A stretch of DNA of 64,000 nucleotides from Pycnococcus provasolii (GCA_049487715.1 CP150580.1:458244-522243); one strand, 5' to 3'. Shown: positions 40,576-50,243, numbered from the stretch's first letter. Notes: generated from the letters alone by a model not told the origin. Program-made: numbers and translations.

Positions 40576-41913
40576 ATGGCGGACCGGTCCTCCGCGTCGT
40601 ACCACGCGAAATGGGACGTCGTCGCGGCGGACTGCGACGACGCGATCGAAGAGGAAGAGCGGCGCGAAACCGAGGCATCCAACCGTGCGCTTGGCATAGA
40701 CACGTCCGCTCCCAAATCGCAGCGGGAAGCTTCCGAGCGGGAGAAAAACACGGAGCTCAAGGCGGCGCGCCGTGCCCTCGACGTGCAAGAAAAGGACAAG
40801 GAGGCGCGTACCGTTTACGTCGACGACGAGTCGTTTCAAAGTCGCGAAGTTGACCTCGACCGGGAAATGAAAGGAGCCGACGCCAACGCCAACGTGGAAA
40901 GCAAGAAGCCTGTGGTGGTGCACTTCAGAAGATGCACCGACGGCCAATATGTGATCCCAGCGCACCCGACGCGTGCTGTCACAAAGGTGTTCATCGAAGG
41001 GTGCAAGAAGTGCACGTTCACGTTCCAGTGTCGCGTGCTGACTGCGTTCGCCGAGGTGTGGAAGTCGTCCGACATCGCTTGTATCCACAGCCCGATGGGG
41101 AACGGTGATCAAGGGTCGGACGTTGCACTCAGCACGCTGAGCACGTACCAGCTCGACGACGTCAACACGCTGTCGCTCCGATATCCGTCGAGAGCGCACT
41201 TCCTGTCTGTCATTCACCACGACGCGACGAACCTCTCCATTTCGTTCGACGACGGAAGCGAAGGTCTCGAGTTTGAAGGTGAGCCGCCCGCGTCGAACGA
41301 CGCCGATCAGACACAAATTGACGACGACGGCGCTGCGGCGCGGCCGTCGGCACCTGCAGCGCAGAGCCCGATCGATCCGAACCGATACCACCAACTTCTG
41401 TCACGATTCGTGGACGGCCGTGCTCTCACCGAGCGCGTCGTGCGCACGGAGACGAACGCTTACCCCACCACGACGCGCGAGATGCAGGGTGCCGCAGCCC
41501 CGCCGGCGGCTGACGCAGCCTCCGCGGCGCGTGCGGCGGAGCAAAAGGCACGTGGGAATGAGTGCTTCACAAGCATGGCATACGCGCAGGCGGCTGTGTA
41601 CTACACCGAGGCACTGGCACTTGACCCGAGCCTATTCGCGTGCCTTTCCAACCGCGCGGCGTGCTGGCTCAAGCTCGGCACGCCGGAGAAGGCGATCGAT
41701 GACGCTAAGGCGTGCGTGGCGCAAGATCCGACCAACACGAAGGCTTACTTTCGCATGGGATTGGGACATCACGCGCAAGGCGAGTATCGTGAGGCGGTTG
41801 AGGCTCTACTCCAGGCGGAGAAACACGCACCGTCGTCAGGACCGATGAAGAAGCAGATTGACGAGGCGATCCGGATGGCACAGATGAAAGCTAGGAAGCA
41901 GACGAACGCGTGA
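40576..41913 (+). CDS. C-CAP/cofactor C-like and TPR domain protein
   Basis: 445 residues from ATG 40576 (MADRSSASYHAKWDVVAADC). The first 110 residues are charged coiled coil. Residues about 115-240 form a right-handed beta-helix like the C-terminal domain of cyclase-associated protein and tubulin cofactor C (KVFIEGCKKCTFTFQCRVLT, STYQLDDVNTLSLRYPSRAH). Residues about 310-430 contain three TPR units with the STI1/SGT-like pattern (ARGNECFTSMAYAQAAVYYT, FACLSNRAACWLKLGTPEKA, YFRMGLGHHAQGEYREAVEA). It probably links Hsp90/Hsp70 tails or other partners to actin or tubulin monomer handling. Role inferred. A TGTAA follows at 41923. Confidence 0.75.
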   Translation: MADRSSASYHAKWDVVAADCDDAIEEEERRETEASNRALGIDTSAPKSQREASEREKNTELKAARRALDVQEKDKEARTVYVDDESFQSREVDLDREMKGADANANVESKKPVVVHFRRCTDGQYVIPAHPTRAVTKVFIEGCKKCTFTFQCRVLTAFAEVWKSSDIACIHSPMGNGDQGSDVALSTLSTYQLDDVNTLSLRYPSRAHFLSVIHHDATNLSISFDDGSEGLEFEGEPPASNDADQTQIDDDGAAARPSAPAAQSPIDPNRYHQLLSRFVDGRALTERVVRTETNAYPTTTREMQGAAAPPAADAASAARAAEQKARGNECFTSMAYAQAAVYYTEALALDPSLFACLSNRAACWLKLGTPEKAIDDAKACVAQDPTNTKAYFRMGLGHHAQGEYREAVEALLQAEKHAPSSGPMKKQIDEAIRMAQMKARKQTNA

Positions 41914-41960
41914 AAAAATCATGTAAACTTTGAATTCAATATAAAAGTACAATATTTTTA

Positions 41961-43340
41961 TCACACGAGACGAAGCACGCGCGCAGTTGCGCTCTCAGTA
42001 TCAACCGTGAATCTCACGCCGAGCTTATACACTTCCCTTTCTTCAAAACACATTTCGTTAGGTTCACGCACCACGATAAATTCGAGGAAGTTGTTCTTAA
42101 GCGCGTTTGCAACGTTGCTCCACGCGCCTGAAGTTGTAGATGCCTCCTCGCGAGTGTCCTTCGTTTCGTAGTCTGGGATGAACTGTAATCTGTAGCGTTC
42201 AACATCGACGTCATCGCTTATGTCACCAGCGGCGTAGCCATCTCTCTCAGCTGAGTATTCGACCAAATGATTGAAGCTGAAATTGTACTGCGTTCTAGCT
42301 TCCTCTACACTTGCGTATCCTTTCGACACCTCGACACGCGCACGGCCGAACGATGCCGCTGGATCCCACTTCCCACCAATAGCCATGACTGTGATGTCAA
42401 CAAACGACTTGTTGAGCACACAGTGGATGGCTGAGCGGGCTTGCAAGATGCTGGGACCACAATGACCACGACGATAATAATAACGATCACCATGAACATA
42501 TCCGTCGGGATCGTCGTAGGGTGAAGGCAATTTGAGCGAGTCAGGGTTTCCTCTCCCATTAAAACTGGAATGGTATTCCAGTTCTAAATCGTTGTAAGCA
42601 GCACGTGCCTCTCCAGGTGCGGTCCAATGCAAGGAAAGCTCAGCGCATGACACAAACTCGCCACGTTCCGTGTATGCGTTCAAGAAAATTCGAACGCCTC
42701 TACCATGTCCGTCATCGACGCAAATATCTTGTAGAACGCGTGGCAGCGGAAAACCTCCTGGACTCAGTGGACGGGCGATACTCGTGTCAACCGACAGCTC
42801 GCACAAGTCGAGTGCGTGCACACGAAGTTCCCCCTTAGAGTTGGCGATGCGGTTGGCGACATCCCTGAGCCATAGGTAAAATACGCGGTGCGGGTTGCGC
42901 TGCACGACTTGGCGCACTTCATCTTCGTCCGATGCGCACAGCAGCGTGTGCAACCAGAAGCCAGAAGTCTCGATTTCGTATGAGCAGACACTTCTTGTGT
43001 TCCAGTCTACGTCCTGGACTGCTTTTTGAGGGACTGCTTTTTCGCCATCTAACAGTTCGCGAAGTCTTGCAAAGTGTATATCAACGATCTTTGCGATATT
43101 TCTCACGTGCGTTCGCTTCGCGTCGCGGAAGGCGCGACACGCGAGTGCGAAGTTGCGAAGCGAATTCTTTTTGTAAGGAGTGATAGCAGCACGCCCTTTC
43201 TCTTCTTTCTTTCGCTGCACGTACGCGGGCAGACGCGCGACGAAGTCCGGCGGGAGCGCGTCCCAGCGCGCCGCAGTGCAGCTGCTCTCCGCCGCCGCCA
43301 CCGCCGCCGCCGCCGCGCCACTGCTCGCAGCGGCGTCCAT
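41961..43340 (-). CDS. F-box-like hypothetical protein (459 aa)
   Basis: ATG 43340 gives an Ala-rich start, followed at about residues 25-80 by WDALPPDFVARLPAYVQRKK and SLRNFALACRAFRDAKRTHV, which resembles an F-box (LP...L...L..VC+.W/F pattern) with an insert. The rest (about 80-459) mixes helices and beta strands (for example VDITVMAIGGKWDPAASFGR and VREPNEMCFEEREVYKLGVR) and matches no family I know. If the F-box is real, it would recruit an unknown substrate to an SCF ubiquitin ligase. Confidence 0.5.
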   Translation of the reverse strand: MDAAASSGAAAAAVAAAESSCTAARWDALPPDFVARLPAYVQRKKEEKGRAAITPYKKNSLRNFALACRAFRDAKRTHVRNIAKIVDIHFARLRELLDGEKAVPQKAVQDVDWNTRSVCSYEIETSGFWLHTLLCASDEDEVRQVVQRNPHRVFYLWLRDVANRIANSKGELRVHALDLCELSVDTSIARPLSPGGFPLPRVLQDICVDDGHGRGVRIFLNAYTERGEFVSCAELSLHWTAPGEARAAYNDLELEYHSSFNGRGNPDSLKLPSPYDDPDGYVHGDRYYYRRGHCGPSILQARSAIHCVLNKSFVDITVMAIGGKWDPAASFGRARVEVSKGYASVEEARTQYNFSFNHLVEYSAERDGYAAGDISDDVDVERYRLQFIPDYETKDTREEASTTSGAWSNVANALKNNFLEFIVVREPNEMCFEEREVYKLGVRFTVDTESATARVLRLV

Positions 43341-43473
43341 TCGATTCTTTCCCCTCCAGAGAGTGCCGGAGATTTGAGGGGGAGATTTGGGCGGGGTTGG
43401 TTCAAGTAGGGGTTTACGGACCTGGTTTACGGTTGCGACGGCATCCGCTTTACTACTCTTTATTAAATACTCT

Positions 43474-45004
43474 CTAGAACGTCGGCTTGTGCGCTAACCC
43501 GTCTCTGTATGGGCGGTACAGGTAATGCTGGCCGCTTGAACGACTCCCGACGAGCGTGTGGAACTCGGACTCGTCGATGTGGCCGTCGCCGTCGCGGTCG
43601 AGGTGAGCGACGAGGCGCTGGATCGCCGCGAGGGGAACTTTCACCTTCAGCAGGTCGAGTGCGCGGCTCACCTGATCCAAGCTCAGCTTACCAGAACCCG
43701 CGGTGTCAAGAACCTGGAATGCGCCACGCACGTCCGCCGGCACGACGCCGAGCGCCTGGAAACCAAGACCGGCGCCGTCACCCATGCCCTTGTGCATGCG
43801 GCGTCGCGTCAGCTCGAGCGCAGCGCCGAGCTCGGGGTCCACGATCTCCTGCCTCGCTGCAATGAGGTCCCACGCGTGCTTCGCCTCCTCGAGGTGGCGG
43901 TGAGAGCGCATGAGCGAAGATCGCATCGGCGCGCGCTTTTCCAGAGGTGCCACCGTGCGTGTTGCGCCCGCGCCCGCGCCTGTTGGTGCCGTGTGCGTGA
44001 TGAATGCATTCTGCGTCGCGCGATTGCCTCCAGCGGGCAGGCAGCTAGCAACGAAAGTGCGAAAGTCGACGCGTCCGATGCCCGTGCGGTCGATGCTCTG
44101 GTAAAGCGTCTCCACCTCTTCGTCCGACAGCCCAAGCGGCTCGAGCGCGGCGCCGAACTCGAACTTGCTCAGCACACCGTCGCTGTTCGCATCCATGTCG
44201 GAGAACAGCTGGTAAAGAGCGCGCGTTCCGGCGGCGTCCGGGCGCCAGCGTCCTCTGACGTTCTCGCGCTCGTTCGCGTAGCCGATCCTCCGCCTGATGA
44301 TGGAGGCGGCTGACATAATCGCGTCCTGTGGCGGTGGAGGGCTAGGGTTGGCGAGCTCTCTCGTGGACAGCGGCGCCGGTTGCGCACCAGGCTGCATTTC
44401 ACGCCACGACCAAGGTGCTAAAGGTATGAGCGGCGAGTGTGCGCGCGGGACGGATGCGCCTCTGTGCGTTCGTGGCACGCCGCCGTACCTCGACCTCGGA
44501 GGCGGCGACGGCCACGGCGGTGCGCCGTGCCGGTCGGTGGGCGCCACCACACCTGGGCGTGGCCACAGCGTCGCGTTAAGCTTGTCCACAGGTTCCAAAT
44601 TGAGGGTAAGACGCGACTTTATCGTAGGTACGTTTGTCGATGGCGTGCTTGCGTCGGCGCCTGACGTGGACGTTCCCACGGGGTCTGGTGCGCGCCGCAC
44701 GTCTCCCGTGCGCGGCCTCTGAGGTTCAGCAAGCTCTGCCGTTATTGCCAAGTGCAGTTCGCGCGCCGTCATGCCCACCTTTTCGCTATACACGTTCGTT
44801 TGTTTTGGGAGGGTGTATGCGAGGTGAGTGTCCTGCGACAGTGGAGTGTTTAAGAAGCACACAGCTTGCAACGTACCGTTTCTTTAGCCTTCTTCGCGCA
44901 AAGTCGCCGTCTTGCATCTCGGGCGTCTGCGGCCGCGACTGGAACGCGTGTCCGTGGTGGAACATGCGTTCGCAGCGCTGAAGCGTCATGGCGTCGAGCG
45001 CCAT
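43474..45004 (-). CDS. Four-EF-hand calcium-binding protein, two exons
   Basis: Exon 1 is 44877-45004 and exon 2 is 43474-44785, joined across a 91-base intron (GTACGT donor, GTGTATAG acceptor, phase 2), giving 479 residues. Exon 1 reads MALDAMTLQRCERMFHHGHA and ends RRRLKK. Without it the first ATG would be 44772. Residues about 1-200 are Pro/Ser/Arg-rich. The C-terminal half has two EF-hand pairs: loops DANSDGVLSKFE and DRTGIGRVDFRT, then DTAGSGKLSLDQ and DRDGDGHIDESE. The first and last loops have full calcium ligands. Such long EF-hand proteins are common in axonemes, but the orthologue is not identified. A CGTGT pentamer repeat lies just upstream of the start. Confidence 0.75.
44786..44876 (-). 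other. 91-nt intron of the EF-hand gene
   Basis: GTACGT to GTATAG on the minus strand. Phase 2 on both sides gives one continuous frame. Confidence 0.6.
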
Positions 45005-45395
45005 CGTGTCGTGTCGTGTCGTGTCGTGTCGTTCTTACCGTTGAAGGTGAGGATAGAGCGAGTGTCAAAGGTTGGTATGAACTAGGTGACCGGTGCCGTT
45101 GGGGGAATTTAGTTCACGTGGTCAGGCGCCGACTTGTTGGTACATAAGAACTACGATCAACGATGCGTCTTCGCTGATGAACGGGAAAAACAGTCGGCGA
45201 TCGCTTTTGACCGGTGGAAATTTAATCATCTGTCACCGCCGGCCTCGCCAAGTACATCTCTCCTGGCAACGCGCGGGGGCGGGGAGGGGGATACACGGCA
45301 GAGCGACAACTCATGGGCGCGGGGAGAGAATGGTGGTTCATGGATGGAGGTAAATTTGTTGATAGTATGTATTTACAGGCTCCGTGTCAGCCGAC
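45005..45395. other. Intergenic region with CGTGT pentamer repeat
   Basis: (GTGTC)5 at 45008-45032, immediately upstream of the EF-hand start. The rest contains no supported gene. TTACA at 45373 is the likely poly(A) signal of the uS9m gene. Confidence 0.45.
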
Positions 45396-46286
45396 TTAGC
45401 GTTTGCTCCACTGCTCCTTCTTGCGCGCCTTGCGCCGCCCAGCCACCTTGCTCTCCACGACGCGAGGGTCGCGCGTTAGCAGCTCCGCCTTCTTGAGCGT
45501 TCTCCGCGTGTCGGGTAGGAGCTCCGAGAGCGCTCGCGCCATCCCCAAGCGCATCGCCTGAGCCTGTCCCATACGCCCGCCGCCGTGAACCTCAGCGCGT
45601 ACGTGGAACGGGAAGGCGTTGCCCCCACTTGTCTCATCGAGCTGCGACAGAAGGCCAACCGCGCGAAGCGGCAGCATGATATGGTACCTCGCTTCCAACT
45701 CGAGGAAGTAGTCGTCGAAGGGTGTGCCGTTCACGGTCACGCTCGCGCCCACGCCGTCCGCGCTTACGAGGTGCGGCGGACTTGCACCTCCGCTCAGCGG
45801 TGGTGGCTTGAGTGCAACGTCCACCATCGCGCGTGCAGCTTTGCGTGCGCCAGCTGCGCGCACGTACCCCGTCTGTCCAAGCCACTTCGGGGGTTTTGTC
45901 CTGTTGGCGAGCAGATCGTTGGGGTTGATAGCGTCCGTGGTATTTTCCCCGCCCACCACCGGCTGTGTTTCACCGGCGTTTGTTGTCGTTGTTGCGCTGC
46001 GCCTTCCGTCTCGCGACAGCAGTTCCGTGAGCGGCGGGAGTCTCGCCTCTGCGTGGAAGAAGTGCAGTTCCCGAATCCACTCCGCGTACTCCTTTGGCGG
46101 CGGCCAGCTTTCTGCGACGCGCGCGGGGGGCGCCTGGTCCGCGTTGTACGACGACGTGGCGTGTTTGCGCGTGAGCGTGTGCGCGGTTGCGAGTTGTGCG
46201 TTGATCATGCCCGCGCCTACTCGCCCGCCAATGTGCTTGGACGCGAAGAGCGCGAGTGCGCGAGCAGGAAGGAGAGGCGTCGCCAT
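45396..46286 (-). CDS. Mitochondrial small-subunit ribosomal protein uS9
   Basis: 296 residues from ATG 46286 (MATPLLPARALALFASKH), with a mitochondrial presequence. The in-frame upstream region lacks an ATG. The C-terminal 130 residues are the uS9 fold: VTVNGTPFDDYFLELEARY, AFPFHVRAEVHGGGRMGQAQ, AMRLGMARALSELLPDTRRT, and the invariant tail LLTRDPRVVESK followed by GRRKARKKEQWSKR, which reaches into the P site. The N-terminal 150 residues are an extension common in mitochondrial S9. An AACCCTAACC promoter box lies about 70-90 bases upstream, between this gene and the PstS-like gene. Confidence 0.88.
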   Translation of the reverse strand: MATPLLPARALALFASKHIGGRVGAGMINAQLATAHTLTRKHATSSYNADQAPPARVAESWPPPKEYAEWIRELHFFHAEARLPPLTELLSRDGRRSATTTTNAGETQPVVGGENTTDAINPNDLLANRTKPPKWLGQTGYVRAAGARKAARAMVDVALKPPPLSGGASPPHLVSADGVGASVTVNGTPFDDYFLELEARYHIMLPLRAVGLLSQLDETSGGNAFPFHVRAEVHGGGRMGQAQAMRLGMARALSELLPDTRRTLKKAELLTRDPRVVESKVAGRRKARKKEQWSKR

Positions 46287-46355
46287 TGGAGTTGCCCCTA
46301 TCCTATGATAGTGCGGCGGGGGGAGCAAGAGGGGGGAGGAGGAGGGGGGGGAGGT

Positions 46356-46377
46356 AACCCTAACCGAAACCCTAAAA
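46356..46377. promoter_or_regulatory. AACCCTAACC / AAACCCTAAAA box in divergent promoter
   Basis: Two telobox-like sequences lie between uS9m (-, start 46286) and the PstS-like gene (+, start 46565). AAGGGG runs follow at 46431-46449. Confidence 0.5.
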
Positions 46378-46564
46378 AGGAGGCGGAGGTTTCCCCGAAT
46401 CAAACCCGAACGCGAGGCTGCTGCGAAGGGGAAGGGGAAGGGGAAGGGCCCATTCAGTTGTCACCTGTTGTCATAAAATGCCCGGCGGCTCGCCACAAAC
46501 AACCTAGTACTGACTCCTACCTCACCCTGCTGCCGTCACTTTTCCCCCTTTCTTTTTGGGTCAG

Positions 46565-49435
46565 ATGGCGAGGAGTCGCGGCGGCGTCCCTCTTAGTACC
46601 ATGGCGTCGCTTCCCTGTTCTTGTTCTTATCTTCTGCTTCTCCTTGGATATTGTGCCGTCTTCGCGGCGTCCTCGCAGACCACGGTCACGCAGCTGCACG
46701 GATCAGGTACCACGAACCCCTCCAAGCTCCTCTGGGATGTCCTCGAGACGTTCGAAAGCAGGTCCAAAATACCGCTGCACCTCACGTACAGGGCGGTGGG
46801 AAGCAGCACCGGGCAGAAGGAGTTTGTTGGCGAGAACAACGGCTTCAACAGCTACACGGACTTTGGAAGCGGCGACATCCCCGTGTCCAAGGCGAACTAC
46901 GACGCGCTCACGGCGGCGAAAGGCGCGGATGCGCTCGTGCACATCCCGTACGTGGTGGGCGGCATCGCCGTCTTCTACAACCTTCCGGGTGTTACCGACG
47001 CTGTGAAGCTGGACGGGTGCACGCTCGCGAAGATCTTCAGCCGCCAGATCACGAAGTGGGACGACGAGGCGATCGTCAAGCTGAACCCCGCCATGAAGGC
47101 GAGCATTCCGGCGGGCCAGGAGATCTCCGTCGTGCACCGCGTGCTCGGAAGCAGCTCCACGTCGGGTCTCACCAACTACCTCAACCGCCACGCTCAGGAG
47201 TTTGGATGTGCGGCTGCCTGGACTCTCGGCGCCGGCTCGACCGTCGAGTGGCCAGCGGATACCGTCGCTGCTCAGGGCTCGGGCAACATGGCGAGCACGC
47301 TGCAGAGCACGCCGTACACGATTGGATACCTTGACGCGGGACACGGACACAGCCTCGGTCTTGGCGAGATTGCGCTCCTCAATCGCGACGGAGTGAGCTT
47401 GACGAGCAAGCAGGCGACCCTGGGTGCCGCGGCGTCAGCCGCGCTCAGGGCTAGCATCATCCCCGCAGATTCCACGCAGAGCTTCGCCGACGTCGCCCTG
47501 TACGACCTTGGAGGAGCCGACACGTGGCCCATTACGATGGTGAGCTACTTCTACGTGCGTACAGACCTGACGGCGATGGATCCCACGAGCTTCGGCGTGC
47601 TGAAGGCGATGCTCGAATACGTGAGCACGTCCGAGGAGGGACAGAAGAAGGCTGGCGAGTACTCGTTCAGCGCCATTCCCGCGGAGCTCGTTACTTACAA
47701 CCAGGAGACGATCAAGAAGCTTCGCGGTCCTGCGAATGCGCCTGTGTTTACGTTCGAGACGGCTTCGAAGACGCAAGCGTACGAGGGCCAGGGCGACTAC
47801 ATCATCTCGGGCAAGCGCAAGAGCTTCGCGGAGATTGATCACGCGCAGATGGCTACGGAAATGGCTGCTGTGGCCGATCGCGTCAAGGCTCTTGAGGCGA
47901 AGGTGGATGACCACCACGGCGACGACAGTAAAGGCACCACCCAAGGCTCGGGAATCACGCAGCTGCACGGATCAGGTACCACGAACCCCTCCAAGCTCCT
48001 CTGGGATGTCCTCGAGACGTTCGAAAGCAGGTCCAAAATACCGCTGCACCTCACGTACAGGGCGGTGGGAAGCAGCACCGGGCAGAAGGAGTTTGTTGGC
48101 GAGAACAACGGCTTCAACAGCCACACGGACTTTGGAAGCGGCGACATCCCCGTGTCCAAGGCGAACTACGACGCGCTCACGGCGGCGAAAGGCGCGGATG
48201 CGCTCGTGCACATCCCGTACGTGGTGGGCGGCATCGCCGTCTTCTACAACCTTCCGGGTGTTACCGACGCTGTGAAGCTGGACGGGTGCACGCTCGCGAA
48301 GATCTTCAGCCGCCAGATCACGAAGTGGGACGACGAGGCGATCGTCAAGCTGAACCCCGCCATGAAGGCGAGCATTCCGGCGGGCCAGGAGATCTCCGTC
48401 GTGCACCGCGTGCTCGGAAGCAGCTCCACGTCGGGTCTCACCAACTACCTCAACCGTCATGCTCAGGAATTGTGCCCCACCGCGTGGACTCTCGGCGCCG
48501 GCTCGACGGTGAAATGGACGGCGGATACCGTCGCTGCTCAGGGCTCGGGCAACATGGCGAGCACGCTGCAGAGCACGCCGTACACGATTGGATACCTTGA
48601 CGCGGGACACGGACACAGCCTCGGTCTTGGCGAGATTGCGCTCCAGAACCGCGACGGAGTGAGTTTGACGAGCAAGCAGGCGACCCTGGGTGCCGCGGCT
48701 ACTCAGGCAATCAAAAGCGGCATCATCCCCGCAGATTCCACGCAGAGCTTCGCCGACGTCGCCCTGTACGACCTGCGAGGCGCCGACACGTGGCCCATTA
48801 CGATGGTGAGCTACTTCTACGTGCGTACAGACCTGACGGCGATGGATCCCACGAGCTTCGGCGTGCTGAAGGCGATGCTCGAATACGTGAGCACGTCCGA
48901 GGAGGGACAGAAGAAGGCTGGCGAGTACTCGTTCAGCGCCATTCCCGCGGAGCTCGTTACCTACAACCAGGAGACGATCAAGAAGCTTCGCGGTCCTGCG
49001 AATGCGCCTGTGTTTACGTTCGAGACGGCTTCGAAGACGCAAGCGTACGAGGGCCAGGGCGACTACATCATCTCGGGCAAGCGCAAGAGCTTCGCGGAGA
49101 TTGATCACGCGCAGATGGCTACGGAAATGGCTGCTGTGGCCGATCGCGTCAAGGCTCTTGAGGCGAAGGTGGATGACCACCACGGCGACGACAGCAACGC
49201 GGTGACGAAGTTGACGACCACGAAAGCTGAGTCGACGACGAAGGTCACGACGGTGCAAGCGAAAGGGAACGGCGATGACGAGAGCACCAAGTCTCTTGCG
49301 ATTATTGCGCTCGTGTTCAGTATCATCTCAACGATCATCAGTGTTGGTGTTCCGCTGGTGGTTTCGCGCGCTCAGTCATCTTCCAAGCAGGCTGACATTA
49401 AGGCGCACCTGAACAACATGGCGTCGAACATCTGA
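46565..49435 (+). CDS. Membrane-anchored double PstS-like phosphate-binding protein
   Basis: 956 residues from ATG 46565. A signal peptide (SCSYLLLLLGYCAVFAA, about 19-35) is followed by two nearly identical PstS-like periplasmic-binding domains of about 420 residues (about 39-455 and 462-877). Each has GSGTTNPSKLLWDVLETF, the VGSSTGQKEF phosphate loop, FGSGDIPVSK, AVFYNLPGV, IFSRQITKWDDEAI and RVLGSSSTSGLTNYL, the motifs that bind phosphate in bacterial PstS. A short coiled coil (VADRVKALEAKVDDHHGDDS) ends each domain. The C-terminal anchor is LAIIALVFSIISTIISVGVP (about 909-932). The protein is thus displayed outside the cell or in a vacuole with a short inner tail. PstS-like genes occur in prasinophytes and their viruses. 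Phosphate capture is inferred. Confidence 0.82.
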   Translation: MARSRGGVPLSTMASLPCSCSYLLLLLGYCAVFAASSQTTVTQLHGSGTTNPSKLLWDVLETFESRSKIPLHLTYRAVGSSTGQKEFVGENNGFNSYTDFGSGDIPVSKANYDALTAAKGADALVHIPYVVGGIAVFYNLPGVTDAVKLDGCTLAKIFSRQITKWDDEAIVKLNPAMKASIPAGQEISVVHRVLGSSSTSGLTNYLNRHAQEFGCAAAWTLGAGSTVEWPADTVAAQGSGNMASTLQSTPYTIGYLDAGHGHSLGLGEIALLNRDGVSLTSKQATLGAAASAALRASIIPADSTQSFADVALYDLGGADTWPITMVSYFYVRTDLTAMDPTSFGVLKAMLEYVSTSEEGQKKAGEYSFSAIPAELVTYNQETIKKLRGPANAPVFTFETASKTQAYEGQGDYIISGKRKSFAEIDHAQMATEMAAVADRVKALEAKVDDHHGDDSKGTTQGSGITQLHGSGTTNPSKLLWDVLETFESRSKIPLHLTYRAVGSSTGQKEFVGENNGFNSHTDFGSGDIPVSKANYDALTAAKGADALVHIPYVVGGIAVFYNLPGVTDAVKLDGCTLAKIFSRQITKWDDEAIVKLNPAMKASIPAGQEISVVHRVLGSSSTSGLTNYLNRHAQELCPTAWTLGAGSTVKWTADTVAAQGSGNMASTLQSTPYTIGYLDAGHGHSLGLGEIALQNRDGVSLTSKQATLGAAATQAIKSGIIPADSTQSFADVALYDLRGADTWPITMVSYFYVRTDLTAMDPTSFGVLKAMLEYVSTSEEGQKKAGEYSFSAIPAELVTYNQETIKKLRGPANAPVFTFETASKTQAYEGQGDYIISGKRKSFAEIDHAQMATEMAAVADRVKALEAKVDDHHGDDSNAVTKLTTTKAESTTKVTTVQAKGNGDDESTKSLAIIALVFSIISTIISVGVPLVVSRAQSSSKQADIKAHLNNMASNI
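46682..49195. repeat. 1.27-kb tandem duplication inside the PstS-like gene
   Basis: 46682-47930 and 47951-49195 are almost identical at the base level, offset by 1269 bases at the start and 1266 at the end (one codon lost). Differences cluster at about 47203-47212 and 47435-47455 plus a few single bases, with long stretches of perfect identity. Confidence 0.9.
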
Positions 49436-49486
49436 GAAGATAAGTCGTGATCTTCTTGACGTGTGTGTGCCATCTCTTTCACGAGG

Positions 49487-49777
49487 ATGATGGCGTTCAA
49501 TGCGCACGTCCAAGAAGCTGAGTTGGCGATGTCGTGGACGGTTCGGCATGCTCTCGCAACACAGCGCGAGGGTGCGTCGATATGTGACGCTGTGAGACGA
49601 AAAATTGCTCATTTTGAGAATTCGCTCGTGGCTGAGGTCATTACAAGGCAATCGCTAGCTGTGGGGGCGGAAACGACAGGGACGGGAAACGGAGTCGTCG
49701 TTGCGAAGGAATTTTGGAGAGTAGGTTCCGCCATTTTGGCGTCGGAGGTGTTTAGAATACACCTCATTTTGAAATAA
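49487..49777 (+). CDS. Short hypothetical open frame (96 aa), doubtful
   Basis: ATG 49487 (MMAFNAHVQEAELAMSWTVR) opens a frame to 49777 with mixed composition and lower GC3 than true neighbours. It fills most of the gap between the PstS-like gene and DDA1. No homology is recognised, and it may be the 3' leader of neighbouring transcripts. A TTACA at 49788 belongs to the convergent DDA1 gene. Confidence 0.22.
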   Translation: MMAFNAHVQEAELAMSWTVRHALATQREGASICDAVRRKIAHFENSLVAEVITRQSLAVGAETTGTGNGVVVAKEFWRVGSAILASEVFRIHLILK

Positions 49778-49835
49778 AAAACAACAATTTACAAGAACAA
49801 ACAAACACACAACGTCGACGGGGAGATGGACATCT

Positions 49836-50243
49836 CTACGACAATCGGCTCCTCTTCGTTGCGGGTGCGATGAAGCCGCCGCTTCGTGCGTTGGCACCAG
49901 ACGCGGCCGTGGATGACGACGACGACGACGCGTGCTTGTTCCTGATGAGCGATCGCACAAGCACGTTAGTTCCATCCGTGGTGACGACGCCATCTGGCGG
50001 TGGCGCAGTGTTGTGCGTGCACACATACGTCGCCGCGCTTTTGGTTGTTGAGATGGTTTCGGCGGGCGCACCTTGACTCGCGGCGACGATCCGTGCTCTC
50101 GTCTGATGCGTGCAGAGCTTCGTGCCAAAGTCGGGCAAGTTTGCAAGCCGCGACGCCACCGTTTCCGCGTTCGTTTCTTCCTCGCGTTCTTCGAGCTGCG
50201 CTGCGACGGCGTGCTCCGTGCCGCGAGCAGGAGGGGCGGCCAT
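49836..50243 (-). CDS. DDA1: DDA1-like subunit of the DDB1-CUL4 ubiquitin ligase system
   Basis: 135 residues from ATG 50243 (MAAPPARGTEHAVAAQLEER). The core, about residues 33-105, matches DET1- and DDB1-associated protein 1. It has an LPDFGTKLCTHQ segment where animals have LP-x-YN-x-SNF, a variable insert, a Thr-Tyr-Val strand, and DGVVTTDGTNVLVRSLIRNK where the animal protein has an I-V-T-E-x-T-N-I-L-L-R helix start. The C-terminus is basic (TKRSRLS), also as in the family. DDA1 binds DDB1 and helps substrate receptors of CRL4 ligases, including plant photomorphogenesis regulators. It shares a short divergent promoter with GPN2. TTACA lies about 45 bases past the stop. Confidence 0.6.
   Translation of the reverse strand: MAAPPARGTEHAVAAQLEEREEETNAETVASRLANLPDFGTKLCTHQTRARIVAASQGAPAETISTTKSAATYVCTHNTAPPPDGVVTTDGTNVLVRSLIRNKHASSSSSSTAASGANARSGGFIAPATKRSRLS

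Noticed and set aside
47972-49258. Long minus-strand open frame (428 codons) across the PstS-like gene
   Set aside because: It is the antisense shadow of the duplicated GC-rich coding region and repeats with the same 1.27-kb period. It has no family motifs.
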